A stretch of DNA of 64,000 nt, from contig CM060188.1 of NCBI GenBank assembly GCA_030549335.1, positions 6,200,001 through 6,264,000 on the forward strand, given 5' to 3'. Shown piece by piece: positions 39,957 to 53,239 of this stretch; the first letter of the stretch is position 1; each line of letters starts with the position of its first letter. The position numbers and the translations under genes are program-made. The notes under the pieces are model-generated. The model did no database searches and was not told the origin of the DNA. It saw only the letters and a list, made by a program, of their open reading frames with translations. This DNA comes from Pontederia crassipes. Taxonomy: Eukaryota; Streptophyta; Magnoliopsida; Commelinales; Pontederiaceae.

Positions 39957-42900
39957 TGTAATATCTCAAATTTAATTTACATATAATCACATGATTTAAT
40001 GTATCATAAAATTGATAAGCAAAAATGATATATGCATAAAGGAATTAGTTATAATTCATAGGATCGCGGAAATTAGCGAAAATTCGCTTAAGGCATGAAA
40101 ATATAATTTTTTGAAAATGTTGAAATTAAGAAAATTAAAGTCCCGATAATTGTTCGTATAAATCAAAGAATTCTAAAAGTGATTTTTAACAATTTTTAGG
40201 AGGTGTATGAGTTAGGTAAAATGTAGACGCAAAATTGAAAAAGTTATGAAATTGCGATTTTTGTTCTTCGGACAAAAATTTAGATTTCGATAGCTTGATT
40301 ATTTATTTTTATAAATATTTTATTTGAATCCAAATAGAGGTAATTTTACATGTAATGTTTTAAGTAAATAAATAAATAAACAAATATTAACCTCAATACC
40401 AAGGGCATTTTCTTATTGTGTTTGGCCGACTTAAGGTCGGTTTACCCTTGCCTTATCTTTCATCCTCTACATGTTCTACCACATCTTTTCACCTCCTCAC
40501 CTGCCTCATACGAAATCCAAGTGAAAGAGGAGATCATGTTCTACTAGTGAAGGTATTTGAAAGAAGAGAAGAGGAATTAGAATTTTGGCATAGGGTGAGT
40601 TCATACTTCACTTTCTTTTAATTTCAATTACATAACTTTCTAATTAGAGTTTCTCTGAACCTCTTCCATCTCATTCACTCTCGAATTTTAACTAATCATG
40701 GGGCAAAATTCATGTTCTTCATGCGCAAAATTAATCCTAACCATGTTCAATTGGTTCCTGAATCTTTAGCTACATAATTTCATACCTTCAGGTGGTCCCA
40801 AAATTATAAAATTTCTTCCAATTGATCCTCTATGAGTCTACTTTCATTTATCTTTTTAATATGAGTTCTGTAGAAAAAGTTATGCTCTTATCTTTAAGGT
40901 CACTTTGTCTGCTGAAATTATTACATGAATTTGTAAATTAAGTATTAAATCCAATATGTCATGTATTTGATAATTTAGGGTGTTATATAAATTGATGTTA
41001 GGTTTCATTGACAATTGAAAAATTATATGTGTAGCGAAAGTTATAAATATTTTACCGAATCTTACTCAGTCTGTCAGGATGGAACTTAGGGCAGATTATG
41101 TTAGTATTGGTTAAATTTATTATGCTCAGTACAAATAAATTAAAATTAAAATTTATTATGTCTACTATTTGAAAAAATTAAAATTATCAGAACAGAGAAT
41201 GTTTATTATTTTATATAAATTATAAAAATAAGATCACTCAGTCTTCAGAACATGGAAACAAGATTAAAGTTAGGCTGAATGTTGATTCCCGTGAACATAC
41301 CACAATGAAATAAGATTTGAAATTTTTATAGATTAATATATTAGCAACCAAGAAGTAAGTAAAATTGGAATGAACAAATTTGGTTATCAACTCAAGCAGA
41401 TACAATTTTTTTTTTTATTATGTATACAATCTGTCTTAATAGTAGGTCAACTCTTATAATAAATAGTTACTTAAATTATGAGAGTAAGCACTTAAGGGTC
41501 TTGTGTAACGCCCCAAAATCAGTCCTTCGGCCACGTAGACAATCAGATTGATCATGAGGGTGCTACACTGCCTACTACTTTCTTAACTTTGACTAGTCAA
41601 TGAATGAGACACGTGGCAATGGGAACAATAACAAAACTAGTGAAAGGAATGAATGCCGAAGAGAAATCATTGAAAAACCATAGGACATCAATATTTATTG
41701 AAATCATTCAAGAGGAAAGAGAAGATCACAAATTTCAAACAGATGTAGCAAATGGTCACATGTGCGATGTCAAAAGAGGAAACCATAATGTCTTTCGAAT
41801 ACAAGAATTAATCATCTGAATAATAAAATAAAAGAGCAAAATATTATTGCATTGGACAAATCATGTGTAGCCATCCTTAACTTTGCGCCCTCCAACACCT
41901 TGTCAGACAGTTCTCATCTGCAAAATTCCAATACAATGACATAGAATACCCGTGAGTGAAACACCCAGTACACATAGATACAAAGACGACAATATGATAA
42001 TCAGATTAAGATCAACAATAATAAGGGAGGATCAATAAAACACTTGCTTTTTAACAATGGTCTCCATGCTTTAATCACTGATCTCAATACCTTGATCACT
42101 GTAGGCTATGAACAATACTAGTTTATATATATGCTTTGTTTCTTACTATAACAATACCTTATCCCGTACTTTACTCTACTATACATTACCATGCTTTGCT
42201 TTGTTCTATGTGATATTACATCTTTTACCTTACTATAAAGTCCTTAAAGATTGTTGTCCTATGCGAGCTCGACTTGATTAGGTTGGGAAACTAAAGGTGT
42301 CTCTATGCATCTGTGTAGTCAGGATGCCTATGAAAGGGAAGGTGTATGCCATGCATATCCTTTTCAGAATACATGTGGAAGAGGACCTGTACCATAGGAA
42401 TAGTGGTCACTAAAGACTCGTAGAGTCGCTGTCTCCTCTGCTGAGCTACCTGTTCCTTTGGCACTATACTTTGTAATCCATATATTGCCCCCATGGGAAA
42501 AGAGTGTGTCAACACATCACCCTTATTCGGAACACAGGTGAGAGAGGGTCTGTGATCCAGGAGCAGTGATCGTTAAGACTAGTATGTGCATTGTCTCCTC
42601 AGTCCAGCTACTACCCCTTCTTTGTCTTTGCCGTGGTGGGGCTATTAATACCCACCTGTTGGCCTCTGTACTTTGTACTTTGGGGCGGCACATAACTATT
42701 CCGTTATTTTATCTTTGTTTTACATATCTTATTTATCCTCAGTTTAGTTTGAAATCATAGATCAGAAAAAGGATAAGGTCAGATCCCTTTTTCTGTGGAA
42801 GAAAGATCTGTTACATGCCTGACTATATTGGCATGGCTTCAAGTGGGTCTGTTGAGGTTTGGACCCGACTATAAAAGTTTGGGACCCTAAGGGTATTTCC

Positions 42901-45311
42901 ATCTTTTTGTACTATGAGCTGGACCAGATAGGAAAACCCAGATCGAGCCTTCTATTTGGGCCATATATTTGACTTGGGCAAATCAATGTTCGTACTTTGA
43001 AATTAGTCTGAAATTCCTCTATGTCCCTAGACTAGTCGACCGCTATTGTTGGACTAGTTGACCGCTCTAGTTGGACCGGTCGATCGCTCCAATTGGACCG
43101 GTCGACCGCTCTGTTGTGCCAAACCGATCGGCCGTTCATTTTGAATCGATCGACCGATAGCTATGATGCATCGGTACATCGTAGGATCAACCGGCCATTC
43201 TACTAGGGTCGGTTGACCGATCACGCGCATATGACCTCGGCGAGCTCTCGCCAGATCGGTTGATCGATAGTGTCAAATTCGATCGATAGTACGGCCGACA
43301 TTGATATGTGTGGATCAGTCGCCCGTTCTCGTGGAACCGATCGACCGATTCCCTGAATAAAATAGGACTGCCGGTCATCTTTCTCATTTTCGACCGACTT
43401 CCGGCCGTCGGATCTCGACGGTCACAATACAAAAAATGTCTTTAAGAGGTTCATGATTAATATGGAATCATCCTTTTAACGTCTAGGGGATTTAATCATC
43501 TACAAGATCTAACGTCCATGGTACCTTCATCGCTATTTTGGGTTCACCGACGGTGCTAGCGTCGTCTCCTCCGGTGCCGATCATCTCTATCCGGCGAAGG
43601 TGTGCGAGCTGGTCCTTACGCGTGTCAGGGAAGGACCACAATGTGTTGGATCGTCCTACGTGCGCCGCCTGTACTCGTGTCGCTCGCCGATGCCGAAGAA
43701 GAGAAGAAGAAGAACGGGGAGATGGATCGATGGTGATGGCCGAGAGGGGAGTCCAAAGAGGTACGAGGGCAGCTCCTTGTACCCTCTTAAAGCCCCCTGC
43801 CGTCCCCCCTCACTTTGAGGTCGTGGGGGAGATAATCGGGGGCGGAGGTTACTCTTCCCATTCTCGGTTCATTACATTTTTTTCATTTTTCGAATTTGAA
43901 TTCAGGTTTGAAGAGGCCGGTCGTTACATTATGTACCTCTTCAATTAATTATGTTTCATGTGTGATAAGTTTCTGTTCAGATCATAAAAGTGACGTGTTC
44001 TTATTATTATTGTATAGGAATATAAGAGTAAAGTAGTGAAAAAAAAGTGAAAAAGGAAAGGAAAAATCTTTTGGTAGCTCTTATAGGTAAGTTGGTTTCT
44101 CCTACTCTATGTATTCACCTCTTTTGAATTCGGTGTGACATCGACTATTATATATATTGAATATGTTTTAGATATGTTATGAATTGATTTTGAGAAATGC
44201 AATTATGAAAAGTATATCTGAATAATTGTATGATTGCACATTTGAGAAGCATATGTGATATGACATGAATGGTTTACGAGAAGTGTAATCTTATTCAGTG
44301 TGAAATAGTATTTGATATGATTCATATTCTGATATTGAGATACAATTGTTATATGATGAATCGTGTATCTGCATCTGCCTGCATTACATTGTATGATGGT
44401 TGGAGATAAGTGCTACATTGCTGATCACGATAGGAGCCACCTATAGAGTCCAATCCATCATTACCCAATAATGGGATGAGATAGGTTGGAGCTAAGTGCT
44501 ACATCGTGAGGGGAGCCACCTCTAGAATCCGTAGGGGCCACCTCTAGAGTCTACTTATCATTATATAATATGTTTCTCGAAAAGGATGAGATAGAATGGA
44601 GTAAGTGTTACATCGTTGATCATGATGAGAACCACATCTGGAGTCCACCTACCGACCACTAACCAGTTGGTAATCCGTGCATACATATGAGAGTGTTGCA
44701 TTGCATACACATGTTTGATATGGTTAAATGACAATGATTGTGAATTGAGTAGGATGATTTCGATTAGAATGTTATATATGTATTTATTAAATGTATGAAA
44801 ATATTGATTTTGATATTATGATTAATGCTTGTATTTTTATGTTTCTCCGAATTCATTAGATGGTAATACATAGCTTATGAGTTATCAACTTACTGAACTA
44901 TTTTTTCTCATAATGTTGTTTCTAATAGTTTTCAAATATATATAGCCCGTTGGGGATCGTGCGAGGTGATAGTCATAAAAGGATTTTATATTTAGTGGTA
45001 TGATGAGAGGATTTATGTCTCTTGTATCTTTATATTAAGTTGTCGAGAGAACTAATCGTGTTTATTACTTATATCAAAATAAGTTGTATTGAAAATAAAG
45101 TAATTTTGTCAAATGTACGACTTAAGGTGTACCAGTTTATTCTGAAATGATCACATGTTGTGTAATTTATTTAATGATGCACTTTTACTCTTATGTTATA
45201 AAAGAAGAGTAAATTACATCACGCTTCCGCATTTTTTTATAATTTTATTTGATCGTCCATAATGAGTCGCAAACCCTTGTTTAACTCGCGGGTTAAATTG
45301 GGGTTGTGACA
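39957..45311. mobile_element. LTR-type insertion in pseudogene C (probable solo LTR with a nested LTR)
   Basis: It starts TGTAATATCTCAAATTT and ends GGGGTTGTGACA, LTR-style TG...CA ends whose termini are imperfectly complementary. The flanks are GAGCA (39952-39956) and GAGGA (45312-45316), a near-identical 5-bp target-site duplication; copy A has GAGGA here. No gag or pol frames are present. Removing the nested element at 41504-43928 leaves about 2.93 kb, close to the LTR length of the gypsy element at 48.6 kb. The right part has repeated GGAGCCACCTCTAGAGTC-type phrases around 44400-44640. Solo-LTR status is inference. Confidence 0.6.
41504..43928 (-). mobile_element. Candidate nested solo LTR, 2.4 kb
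   Basis: On the minus strand it starts TGTAACGACCGGCCTC and ends GATTTTGGGGCGTTACA, matching the end style of Ty3/gypsy Tekay/Del LTRs such as the one ending at 51433. The flanking 5-mers TCTTG and TTATG agree at only three positions, so the boundaries need confirmation. It contains a GTCGAC-rich array at about 43023-43440. No coding sequence is seen; the short frames near 43540-43950 are not convincing. Confidence 0.5.
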
Positions 45312-45739
45312 GAGGACAAAGAGCCCCATAGCGTACTCCGCAATGTCCTCCGTGAATGTCGGACCGATGTTGGCGATGGCGATCCCCCTCCGGCGGCACA
45401 CAGCGACGTCGATGTGGTTGACGCCGTCGGTGCGTGCCACTAGGAGCTCAATGCGGGGAAATCGATCGAGGAAACGGGAGTCGACAGGATGCGAGGGCGA
45501 CCCACAGAGGAGGACGCGGGCGGAGGCAGTGAGGGGTTCGTCCATGGGCTCCCACGACTTCAAGAAACAAAATCTGCCAGCGAGGGCGGATTTCAAGTGA
45601 GGAGAGAGCGGACGGAGGAGGAGGACTAGAGGGAGTTCCTTCGACATGACTTCATCCGCCGGCGTCGTGGAAGGCGGAGGGCAAGAGGTACGATTAAGAG
45701 GATGAGAACCCAACGCTCAACATGGCACATAGTCTTTTA

Positions 45740-46458
45740 GGCTATGTTCTGCAGCCAGAACTTGGCCAAATTCTGTCAAACACACTCGTGGCCAGAACTT
45801 CGTGCTATTTGTTTTCGTTTCGCGAGAACTTTTAGTTCTCGTTGGCAGATTCAATAATACCGCAACTTTTAGTTCATGAGAATTTGTTTTTTATTTATTT
45901 CTTTCAATTCTTTATTATATTTTATTTAATAAAATATTATCAATTACTATTTAATCATAATATTATTTATTAAACTAGTTTTATATTATTTTAAATAATA
46001 ATCAATTATAATATTTTACTTATTAATATATTATCATTCAAATTATAAAATAAATTATTTAACTTAATATAAATATTTCTCATAAATTATAATATTAATA
46101 ACATATAACTGTAATAAAATATAGCATTATTATTTTTCATAAATTATAATATTAATATAAATATTTTTTATAAATTATAAATTAACATATTAATATAAAT
46201 ATTTTCTTAAATTATTATTTTAACTTAAAAAACATAATATTTAAATTTACTATAATTTTATACCTTATAAAATAATAAATTATATTCCAAATTCTTACTT
46301 TTTATCCAAACACCTACTAAAACGTATTTATCAAATTAACCTTTTAAATTCTCATTATTACACTTCTTCATCCAAACATTACGTCTAAACTTTTTTTATC
46401 AAATCAATTAATTCTTGATAACTAATGAGAACTTTTAATTCTCAATCCAAAAACGACC
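45740..46458. mobile_element. Harbinger/Tourist-type non-autonomous element, 719 bp
   Basis: It is inserted between two TTA trinucleotides (45737-45739 and 46459-46461) just upstream of pseudogene C, at a point where copy A has uninterrupted sequence. It begins GGCTATGTTCTG and its other end, inverted, begins GGTCGTTTTTGG. A TTA target duplication and GG...GTT ends fit the PIF/Harbinger superfamily. The interior is AT-rich without coding sequence. Confidence 0.7.
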
Positions 46459-47207
46459 TTAAGATTTTGTAGAGGTGTTTTTTTTTTCGGCCGCGTAAAG
46501 GTACTTTTGTCATTAAAGAAAAAATTGTAGCTATAAGAGGGATAGGCAGTAAAGGATACTCCATGTCGGATATGTATAAAAAAAACGTGGCCAAATTAAA
46601 TATTCAATAAAAGTACATTTCACTAAATTAATATTTAATACAACAAATTCAACAAAACTTAAAATTATTATAATTTATTTTATTATAAAAAATAAGACAA
46701 TTATTTAATATAATCAATTTGACAAATAAAATAAAAAAAAAAATAATAATAATAATAATAATAATAACCGTATAAAACTTGCGGTATTATGTAAATATAT
46801 TTTAGAAAAATGTTTCCACGCACTCTCTGACTCAAGGTTTCAATGGCTCTGCATCCCATCCATTTTCCTTCTTTTATCTTTCTCTCGGTAGCCCGCTGCC
46901 CATACTTTGGGAACAGAGACTAGAGAGGTTCATTTTGAGGCACAGCTTAAAAACTTCTAAAGTTGTTATATTTTAATTAATTTAATTAAATTACTCAAAT
47001 TATGCACAAAATAAATTTTTTAATAAAAAATATTTTACATTCATAAAAATTTAAATTCAAAATCTTTTGTAAATTCATTTATGAAAAGGATAAGAAAATA
47101 TACTGAGGAGGACGGTCATAATAATAAAAAAAAACGGATGAGATTGGAAGGTGGGTCAACATTCGAAAAGAATTAAAATTAGAACGTTGAGATAAAGTGA
47201 TAACTGT
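46459..47207. repeat. Remainder of duplicated upstream region of copy A
   Basis: It matches about 29230-30190 upstream of HPR-A, including CGCGTAAAG(G)GTACTTTTGTCATT, a shorter AAT microsatellite near 46740, CCACGCACTCTCTGACTCAAG and AGAACGTTGAGATAAAGTGATAAC. Similarity ends abruptly at 47207. Confidence 0.85.
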
Positions 47208-48280
47208 AGAATTCCAACGCGTAGGAGGAGTGAATGGGTGTTAAATTTAAAAATATTAATTTCACAAAAATTATTACAGAAATTTAAAATTAATTGTTAA
47301 ATTTTAAATCAATACAAATCAAATAACATGAATAATAAGATAGGAAGGAGAGTGAGAGAGAATGCAAACATAAAGATCATGATGGTTTATAGATGAGGTT
47401 CGGCTACACATTGATCTACGCCTCCACTTCGACTTCTCGACTTCAAATCGTCGGAGATTTCACTAATCACTCCTCCTTCGTTCCAAATAGTGCAAGAAAG
47501 AAACCCTTTATAATACCACATTTTCATCGCTTCGAGAATTAAGGTACACATCTCCTTCTAAAAAGCTTATCTTTTCTTTAATTCGAGAGGTAAGATAGAA
47601 CATCTTCTACACAGAAGCTCACACTCAATTTTCTAAGAAGATGTTTCTCTCTTTTACAATGCCAAACTCACAAAAAAAGTAGAGAGAAAAAAAAGAAGAT
47701 ATAATAATAACTACAATATAATGATTTTCTTTTGATGGTTGATGTTTCACTTGGGTGCTTGATGAATTGTGGACTCTTTAGTCTTTTTTTTATAGGCTTT
47801 TTAACTCCATGTAGTAGTTGGAATTTGTTTTCTAATTTTGTGATAAAAATGTGATTGTTATAGTGTATTCTGCGTATTGACCGATCGACTGTTTTGTCCC
47901 ATCGGTTGACTGGTATACTTTCTTTTATGAAAAATATGACTATTGACGAATTATGCACTGTCTAATCGACCAACCGGTCGATCGGTATAATCTCGATATT
48001 TTGTTTGCTGAAATTGAGTATTTTCTACACTGACCGATCGATCGGTGTGCCTAACCGGTTGACTGATATTCCAGCCGTCAAGTCTACCATCTTGCACTAT
48101 TTGGAGCATAATTTTTTGTACAATTATTCAAATAAGATGATTTTTTATTCTATGAAAAACTAACAAAATTCTCTATAACTTTTATATATCATTCATTAAA
48201 AAACTAATGAGATTATAGTTAAATATTCAATCAAAGTTCAGTACATAAAATTTTTAATTTCTATTTAAACTTTTTCTACT
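47208..48280. other. Unclassified repeat-like filler between blocks C and D
   Basis: This sequence replaces what would be the copy A upstream and copy B exon 2 region. It starts TAGAATTCCAACGCGTAGGA and includes a GTCGAC-like palindrome cluster (CCGATCGACTG, CCAACCGGTCGATCGGT, GACCGATCGATCGGTGTG) at 47876-48080. It is probably a piece of an LTR retrotransposon. No gene is seen; the 96-codon minus frame at 47668-47958 is not convincing. Confidence 0.45.
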
Positions 48281-48588
48281 GACAGAAAGAGAGAGCTTAA
48301 AAATCTATTCTTATGATTGTCATTCTTGATTGATCAACCAAAGTTTGGACAGAAGATTAGAAAGCCCTCAACTGCTAGTACAATTTAGATTAATTTATAT
48401 TTGTAATTAATTAAACTTAATTTAAGATGTCCTTTATGTTCATATGGAAAAGATACATTGTCAGACTATTCATGCACAGAAAAGAGATCACACGTTCATA
48501 TATGCTTTCCTCTGCAGTCTGCTCACATGTCAAATTAAATTAATAAAATCATACCTAAATGTTGGAGGATCTGATGTCTGACCTATAT

Positions 48589-51433
48589 TGTAACATTCTA
48601 AAAAAAAAAAGCCAAATGAAGCCCAGCCCAAGTCACTCACCCCATGACTAAACCTAATACCCCCCTACCCCACTCGGCCACGAGCACTCCAAGCCACCCC
48701 ATGCTACAGTAGCCGACCAACTCCCCTTCTCGCTCTCTCTCCATTTCTTCCCCACTCGGCCAGCAAGCTAGGAGATCCCCAAGTGCAGTTACAATAAGCA
48801 CATTGTCCTCTTTAGATCTTGATTATTAGCACAAAGTTAACTCGCACACTCTCTCTCTCTAGTTGAACCAAGGGATTAAGAGAAGGGCAAAGTGCTAGAG
48901 CTAGGGATTTAAGCTTAACTAATCAAAATATGTTTGAGGGGATCTAACCCTAATTTCATCCCAATATATTGCTTGAATGTTTGGATTGGGACTTAAGAAC
49001 AATCTTTGATTCCTACATGATGAGATTTAGGATTTTAAAATTATGATGCATGATGCCTATTAGATATTTGTAAAAATGCTATATGTGAATCCTAATGTAA
49101 GAAAGTGATGCTTATGTTGAAAAATAATATTATAATCCTTTTAAATTAGAATAAGATTAAATAGTAAGTGTAAATATTAAATAAGTATATTTGAGGGGAT
49201 CCAAAACCCAAATCTCCCCCTAATGATGTTTTAATGTGTAGATTAGGGACTAAAGAATAAACCCTTTATTCTTAGATGAAGATTTGAGGAATGTGCATAT
49301 AATGCTTCATGTTTCTCTATATTATTATTCTTTTGCTAATCATGCTTAGAATGCCATGTGATTCATAACTTAATGCTTTTTTGCTCATTATGCTTACTAT
49401 TAGAATGTTTATTGCTCTTATGTTAATTTATTATGAGGTTATGAAAAGCTTATGTACATGTATAAGTGTGATTAGCATATATAAGTGTGATTAGCATGTT
49501 GGATGCCTTATTTGGAAATCCTTTTATGTTTCATGATTAGAATGTTAAGAATGTTATGGAATGCCTCATATGTTGTTTGGAGTCAAGTATGTGTTCAATA
49601 TGTCAATGTATGCATGATTAGGAAGAAAAAGATGTAAAAATCGTATTCTGTCGGCCCAGAACGAACGACCGATATATTACCGGTCGACAGTTCTGGGGAC
49701 CATTTGTAGTCTCGCACTCTGTCCGACGGACGACCGATTCTATAATGGTCATCCGTTTTGGAAAGAGTCGAACATTCTGTGATTAGCGGACGACCAAACA
49801 CACTGTTTTGATCGTTCGATAGCAATGTAATGGTCGACCGATATTCAAATGATCGTCCGATATGTGTGGTCGAAACATTTGACACATTATGTGATTAGCG
49901 GACGTTCGAGCACATTATTTCAGTCATCCGAAAGTCAAGTATCGGTCGACCGATATCTCAGCGGTCGTCCGATTTGAGTGACAGTTACATTCTGTGATTA
50001 GCGGACGATCCGAAGCTCATTTTGGACGTCCGAAAAGACCAATAGCGATCGACCGTTATTCCAGCGATCGTCCGGTTTAGAAGAGTATCACATTCTGTGA
50101 TTAGCGGACGAATCGAAATCTCATTTCGTCGTCCAAAAGGACCATATCGGTCGATCGTTAACCTGACCGGTCGTCCGATACCTTTCCAATGGTCGACGTT
50201 ATCCAAAATGGTCATCCGTTCTGAAAGTTGATTGCCTATGATTGAATGTCCACACATAGTATGATTTGAATTATGTATGATCTTAAATAGGATTAAAACA
50301 TGCAACATGCATGAATGATTGTATGAATTGATGAAAGCAACTAAAAGACGAATTGGCGTGAAGGTAACTTGTTGTAATCGAGGAGGGAAATGAGTTCTGC
50401 CCTCTTGTGGCGGCATTTCTCGGGAAACGAGTTTCACCCTTAGTGTGACATTTTCATAAGTAGAGGCGAGTTCCATCCCTAGTGTGACGTCTCTATTGGC
50501 CTCCCACGAACCCAAATATTGGCATAGCTAGCCATTCTCCCACGAACTCAACATGGTCTTCCCAATCAATAAGATAAGGAAGTATCTAAGTAAAGATGAA
50601 AGATGAAAAGATGAATGATGAATGACTTGGGACATAAAGTAAAGATGTTAAAGAAGTATGATGAAGTACGCACCTATGAAGATGCAATGTAAATGTCCAC
50701 TTGTCACATCATATCATGACATGATGAATGATGATAAAGCAAAGTAAGATAAGACATGATATGCAATAGCATGATGATAAGTTATGATATGTTTGATTTA
50801 AAGATTATGATGTTACATGTTATCTTATCTTGCTATGTTGATATGCTCACATGCCATGTAGTATGCATAAGTAGCTCATATCATGCATATGATTTATGTT
50901 CTATGATGATGAAATGCATATGCCATAACATATAAAGATAATGTTATAAAGTCATAACATGTATGGGCCTCAACATACTCTAACGGGAGAAATCCCCTTC
51001 ACCCCATGGATCCGTGCAGGTATGGATGAGGCATAGGTTCGGCGGTGAGGGCCTCTTGATGAAAACATTGCACATGGACGAGTCGGGCTATGACCCAAGT
51101 TATTTTACTGTTATTATGTCATTATGATGAGCTCTTGTAAGAGTCATTTATGTATGACTTATGTGCCTTATGGAGTCATGTATTTTACTTGAACTCATTA
51201 TATTATAAGAACCCTTTGTTGGGTATACGTTAAAGCCTATTAGGCCCATGAGTCAGTATGTTATCTTGGGTTGGTTTTATTTATCCATGAAGTATTCCGC
51301 TGTTTATGATGTCATTGTCTTAAGTTCATTTTATTATGTTTCCGCTGCAAAATTTTATGAAATTAGGTCAAGTCAAAGTGACACCATCCAGTGTTCGGCA
51401 ACTATATTGGGGCCGGATTTTGGGGGCGTTACA
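48589..51433 (+). repeat. Gypsy 5' LTR, 2845 bp
   Basis: It starts TGTAACATTCTAAAAAAA and ends GGGGGCGTTACA. It includes an AT-rich duplicated phrase ATAAGTGTGATTAGCAT near 49460-49500 and a GTCGAC-rich tandem array at about 49650-50225. Confidence 0.9.
49650..50225. repeat. Tandem array of about 105-bp units rich in GTCGAC palindromes
   Basis: The phrase CATTCTGTGATTAGCGGACG (or a one-base variant) recurs near 49773, 49883, 49988 and 50091. Each unit also contains one GGTCGACCG-like and one GGTCGTCCG-like motif. The same array lies in the 3' LTR at about 55245-55820. Confidence 0.8.
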
Positions 51434-51435
51434 AG

Positions 51436-51447
51436 TGGTATCAGAGC
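51436..51447 (+). other. Gypsy primer-binding site
   Basis: TGGTATCAGAGC lies two bases after the 5' LTR and is complementary to the 3' end of initiator Met tRNA. Confidence 0.9.
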
Positions 51448-51829
51448 ATAGTTTTGGCTCGTATGTATAAATTTTAGAATATGTAAGCCATAGTTTGGCT
51501 TGAGTGTTGTAAGTTCTAGAAATCAAGAGCTATGGTTGAGCTCTTATATGTTATATGTTATACTATAATAGATGTAAGTTATAGACTTGATTCATGTCTT
51601 AAGTTTTAGGATATATAAGCCATAGACTGACTGAAAATGTGTAAGTAAAGTGTCTAAGTGTAAAGTTCATGTGCAATCGTCATGATGTGCCACCAAACTT
51701 AAAGGTATCTATTTTGCTTTAATTGTGTAAAGTTAGACGTTGATGCTTGGTTATTGTATGATGATAGATGGATGTGAATCATCCAACGAATGAAGGCACA
51801 ACTCAAGTTATGGAATGTGATGAAGACTC

Positions 51830-52680
51830 GTGCCAAGATTCTTTGATGAGATTTTAAGCCTCAATCCTCCTATGTTCAATGGTATTGACTATTCGGAGGA
51901 AGTCGAGACATGGCTGGATGCCATCATGAATATCTTCAGAATGATGAAATATTTGAAAGAAAGTAAACTGGCTTGTGTCACTCATAGCGTGACAGGAAAA
52001 GCAAAGCAATGGTGGGATGTTATCCTTAGGTCTAAGTATGCCAACGAAGAAAATCTGACATGGTGGAAATTCGTGATAGATTTCAAGGATCAATATTTTC
52101 CACAAAGTATGAGTGAGCAAAGACAAGAGGAGTTTCTTAAACTCCAACAAGGTGACATGTTAGTGGACGACTATGCAATTAAATACTTTCAACTCGAAAG
52201 GTATTGCATACTAGTAAAGACAGAAAAGATGCGGGTGAATCGCTTTATAAAGGGACTTAAGTTCGAACTAAAGGCTAGGATGTTGTGTCAAGCTCCTAAG
52301 ACAATGGAAGAAGCAATTGAGTTAGTAGTTGAATTAAGAAAGAAGCTCAAAGATGGAGTTGTGATTCCTAATGATAACACATCAACAAAGATCACCAAGC
52401 GAGGAAAAGGGAAGGATACAAGGAAATCACCTTACCATTCTCCAAAGAAAGAGGGACGGACGAGGGCGTATGCCATCAATGTGGAAAGAATCATCCCGAG
52501 GAATGTCACCTCAAGACAGGTACATGTTTGCGATGTGGCAAGGCTGGTCACTATATAAAGAATTGCCTGGAGAAGTTAGATGTCAACTCTTCAAAAGTGT
52601 TGGGACAAGTTCACGTCATGCAAGTCGAAATAACTCACCAAGTTCTGTATACGATTCAAGGTAATCGTCGCTTAATGTTT
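51830..52680 (+). pseudogene. Gypsy gag with zinc knuckles (frameshifted)
   Basis: The gag core reads FNGIDYSEEVETWLDAIMNI, AKQWWDVI, FKDQYFP, EFLKLQQGDMLVDDYAIKY and GLKFELKARML, typical of Ty3/gypsy gag. After a frameshift near 52460 a double knuckle follows (CHQCGKNHPEEC and CLRCGKAGHYIKNC) in the next frame. The first frame ends at 52558. No protease follows. There is no intact product. Confidence 0.8.
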
Positions 52681-53239
52681 AAGTGATCATACCAACCATA
52701 ATGTGTATGCATGATAGACCTAGAAACCATTTGAAAAAAAATATTATTAAAGGAAAATTCTAAGGATAAGAAACCAATCATGGTTCTTAAAATAAAGGAA
52801 GTTAAGGAAGGCTACCAAAATCACAAGAATGGTGTCTAAAATGTGAAGAAAATTGAAATTTATTTTACTTAGGTCTAAATGACCTAAAAGATGACATGAA
52901 ATGGTCAAGTGTTGAGTCAGAAAAATTTGACACTTAGATAAAGCTAAAGTTCAGAGTAGCGCAACGGAAGTGTGACGCACGGATGATCTTCATTTCATGA
53001 AGTGGAGTAAGGATCCAAGATTCTACTAGAACCTTTAAGATATGAAATAATGTGATGGCATAGTTAGGACCATGACCAAGAATCGTTAGCAAGAGACTAT
53101 TGAGTGATGTTGTTGAAGATGCACGAGGAAGGCTACATGGAGGGACATGAAGAACTAAGGATGGATTAAGTAACAAGGATGAAAGGAATTTCGTTTAAGA
53201 TTAAGTTAATGATTAGTGTTGCATAGCAAAAACGTGACC

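Larger units (their letters stand above)
39874..45647 (-). pseudogene. HPR-like pseudogene C (exon 1 only, split by an LTR insertion)
   Basis: Exon 1 of a copy of HPR-A lies in two pieces, 45647-45312 and 39956-39874. The first has its own ATG (MSKELPLVLLLRPL) and retains VNHIDV; the second ends with the conserved AAG|GT donor (YPLATK). Between them is a 5.35-kb insertion. Compared with copy A there is a 6-bp in-frame deletion next to the insertion point (GLFVL against GLLIDVL). No exon 2 is found downstream, where similarity to the copy A intron stops at 39715. It is non-functional. Confidence 0.85.

Noticed and set aside
40418-43948. Short open frames inside the LTR nest (67-136 codons)
   Set aside because: There is no domain similarity, splice context or conservation; they lie in LTR-type non-coding sequence.
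49650-50225. Repeat array considered as a CRISPR-like structure
   Set aside because: Units are degenerate, about 105 bp, lie inside an LTR of plant nuclear DNA and have no cas genes.
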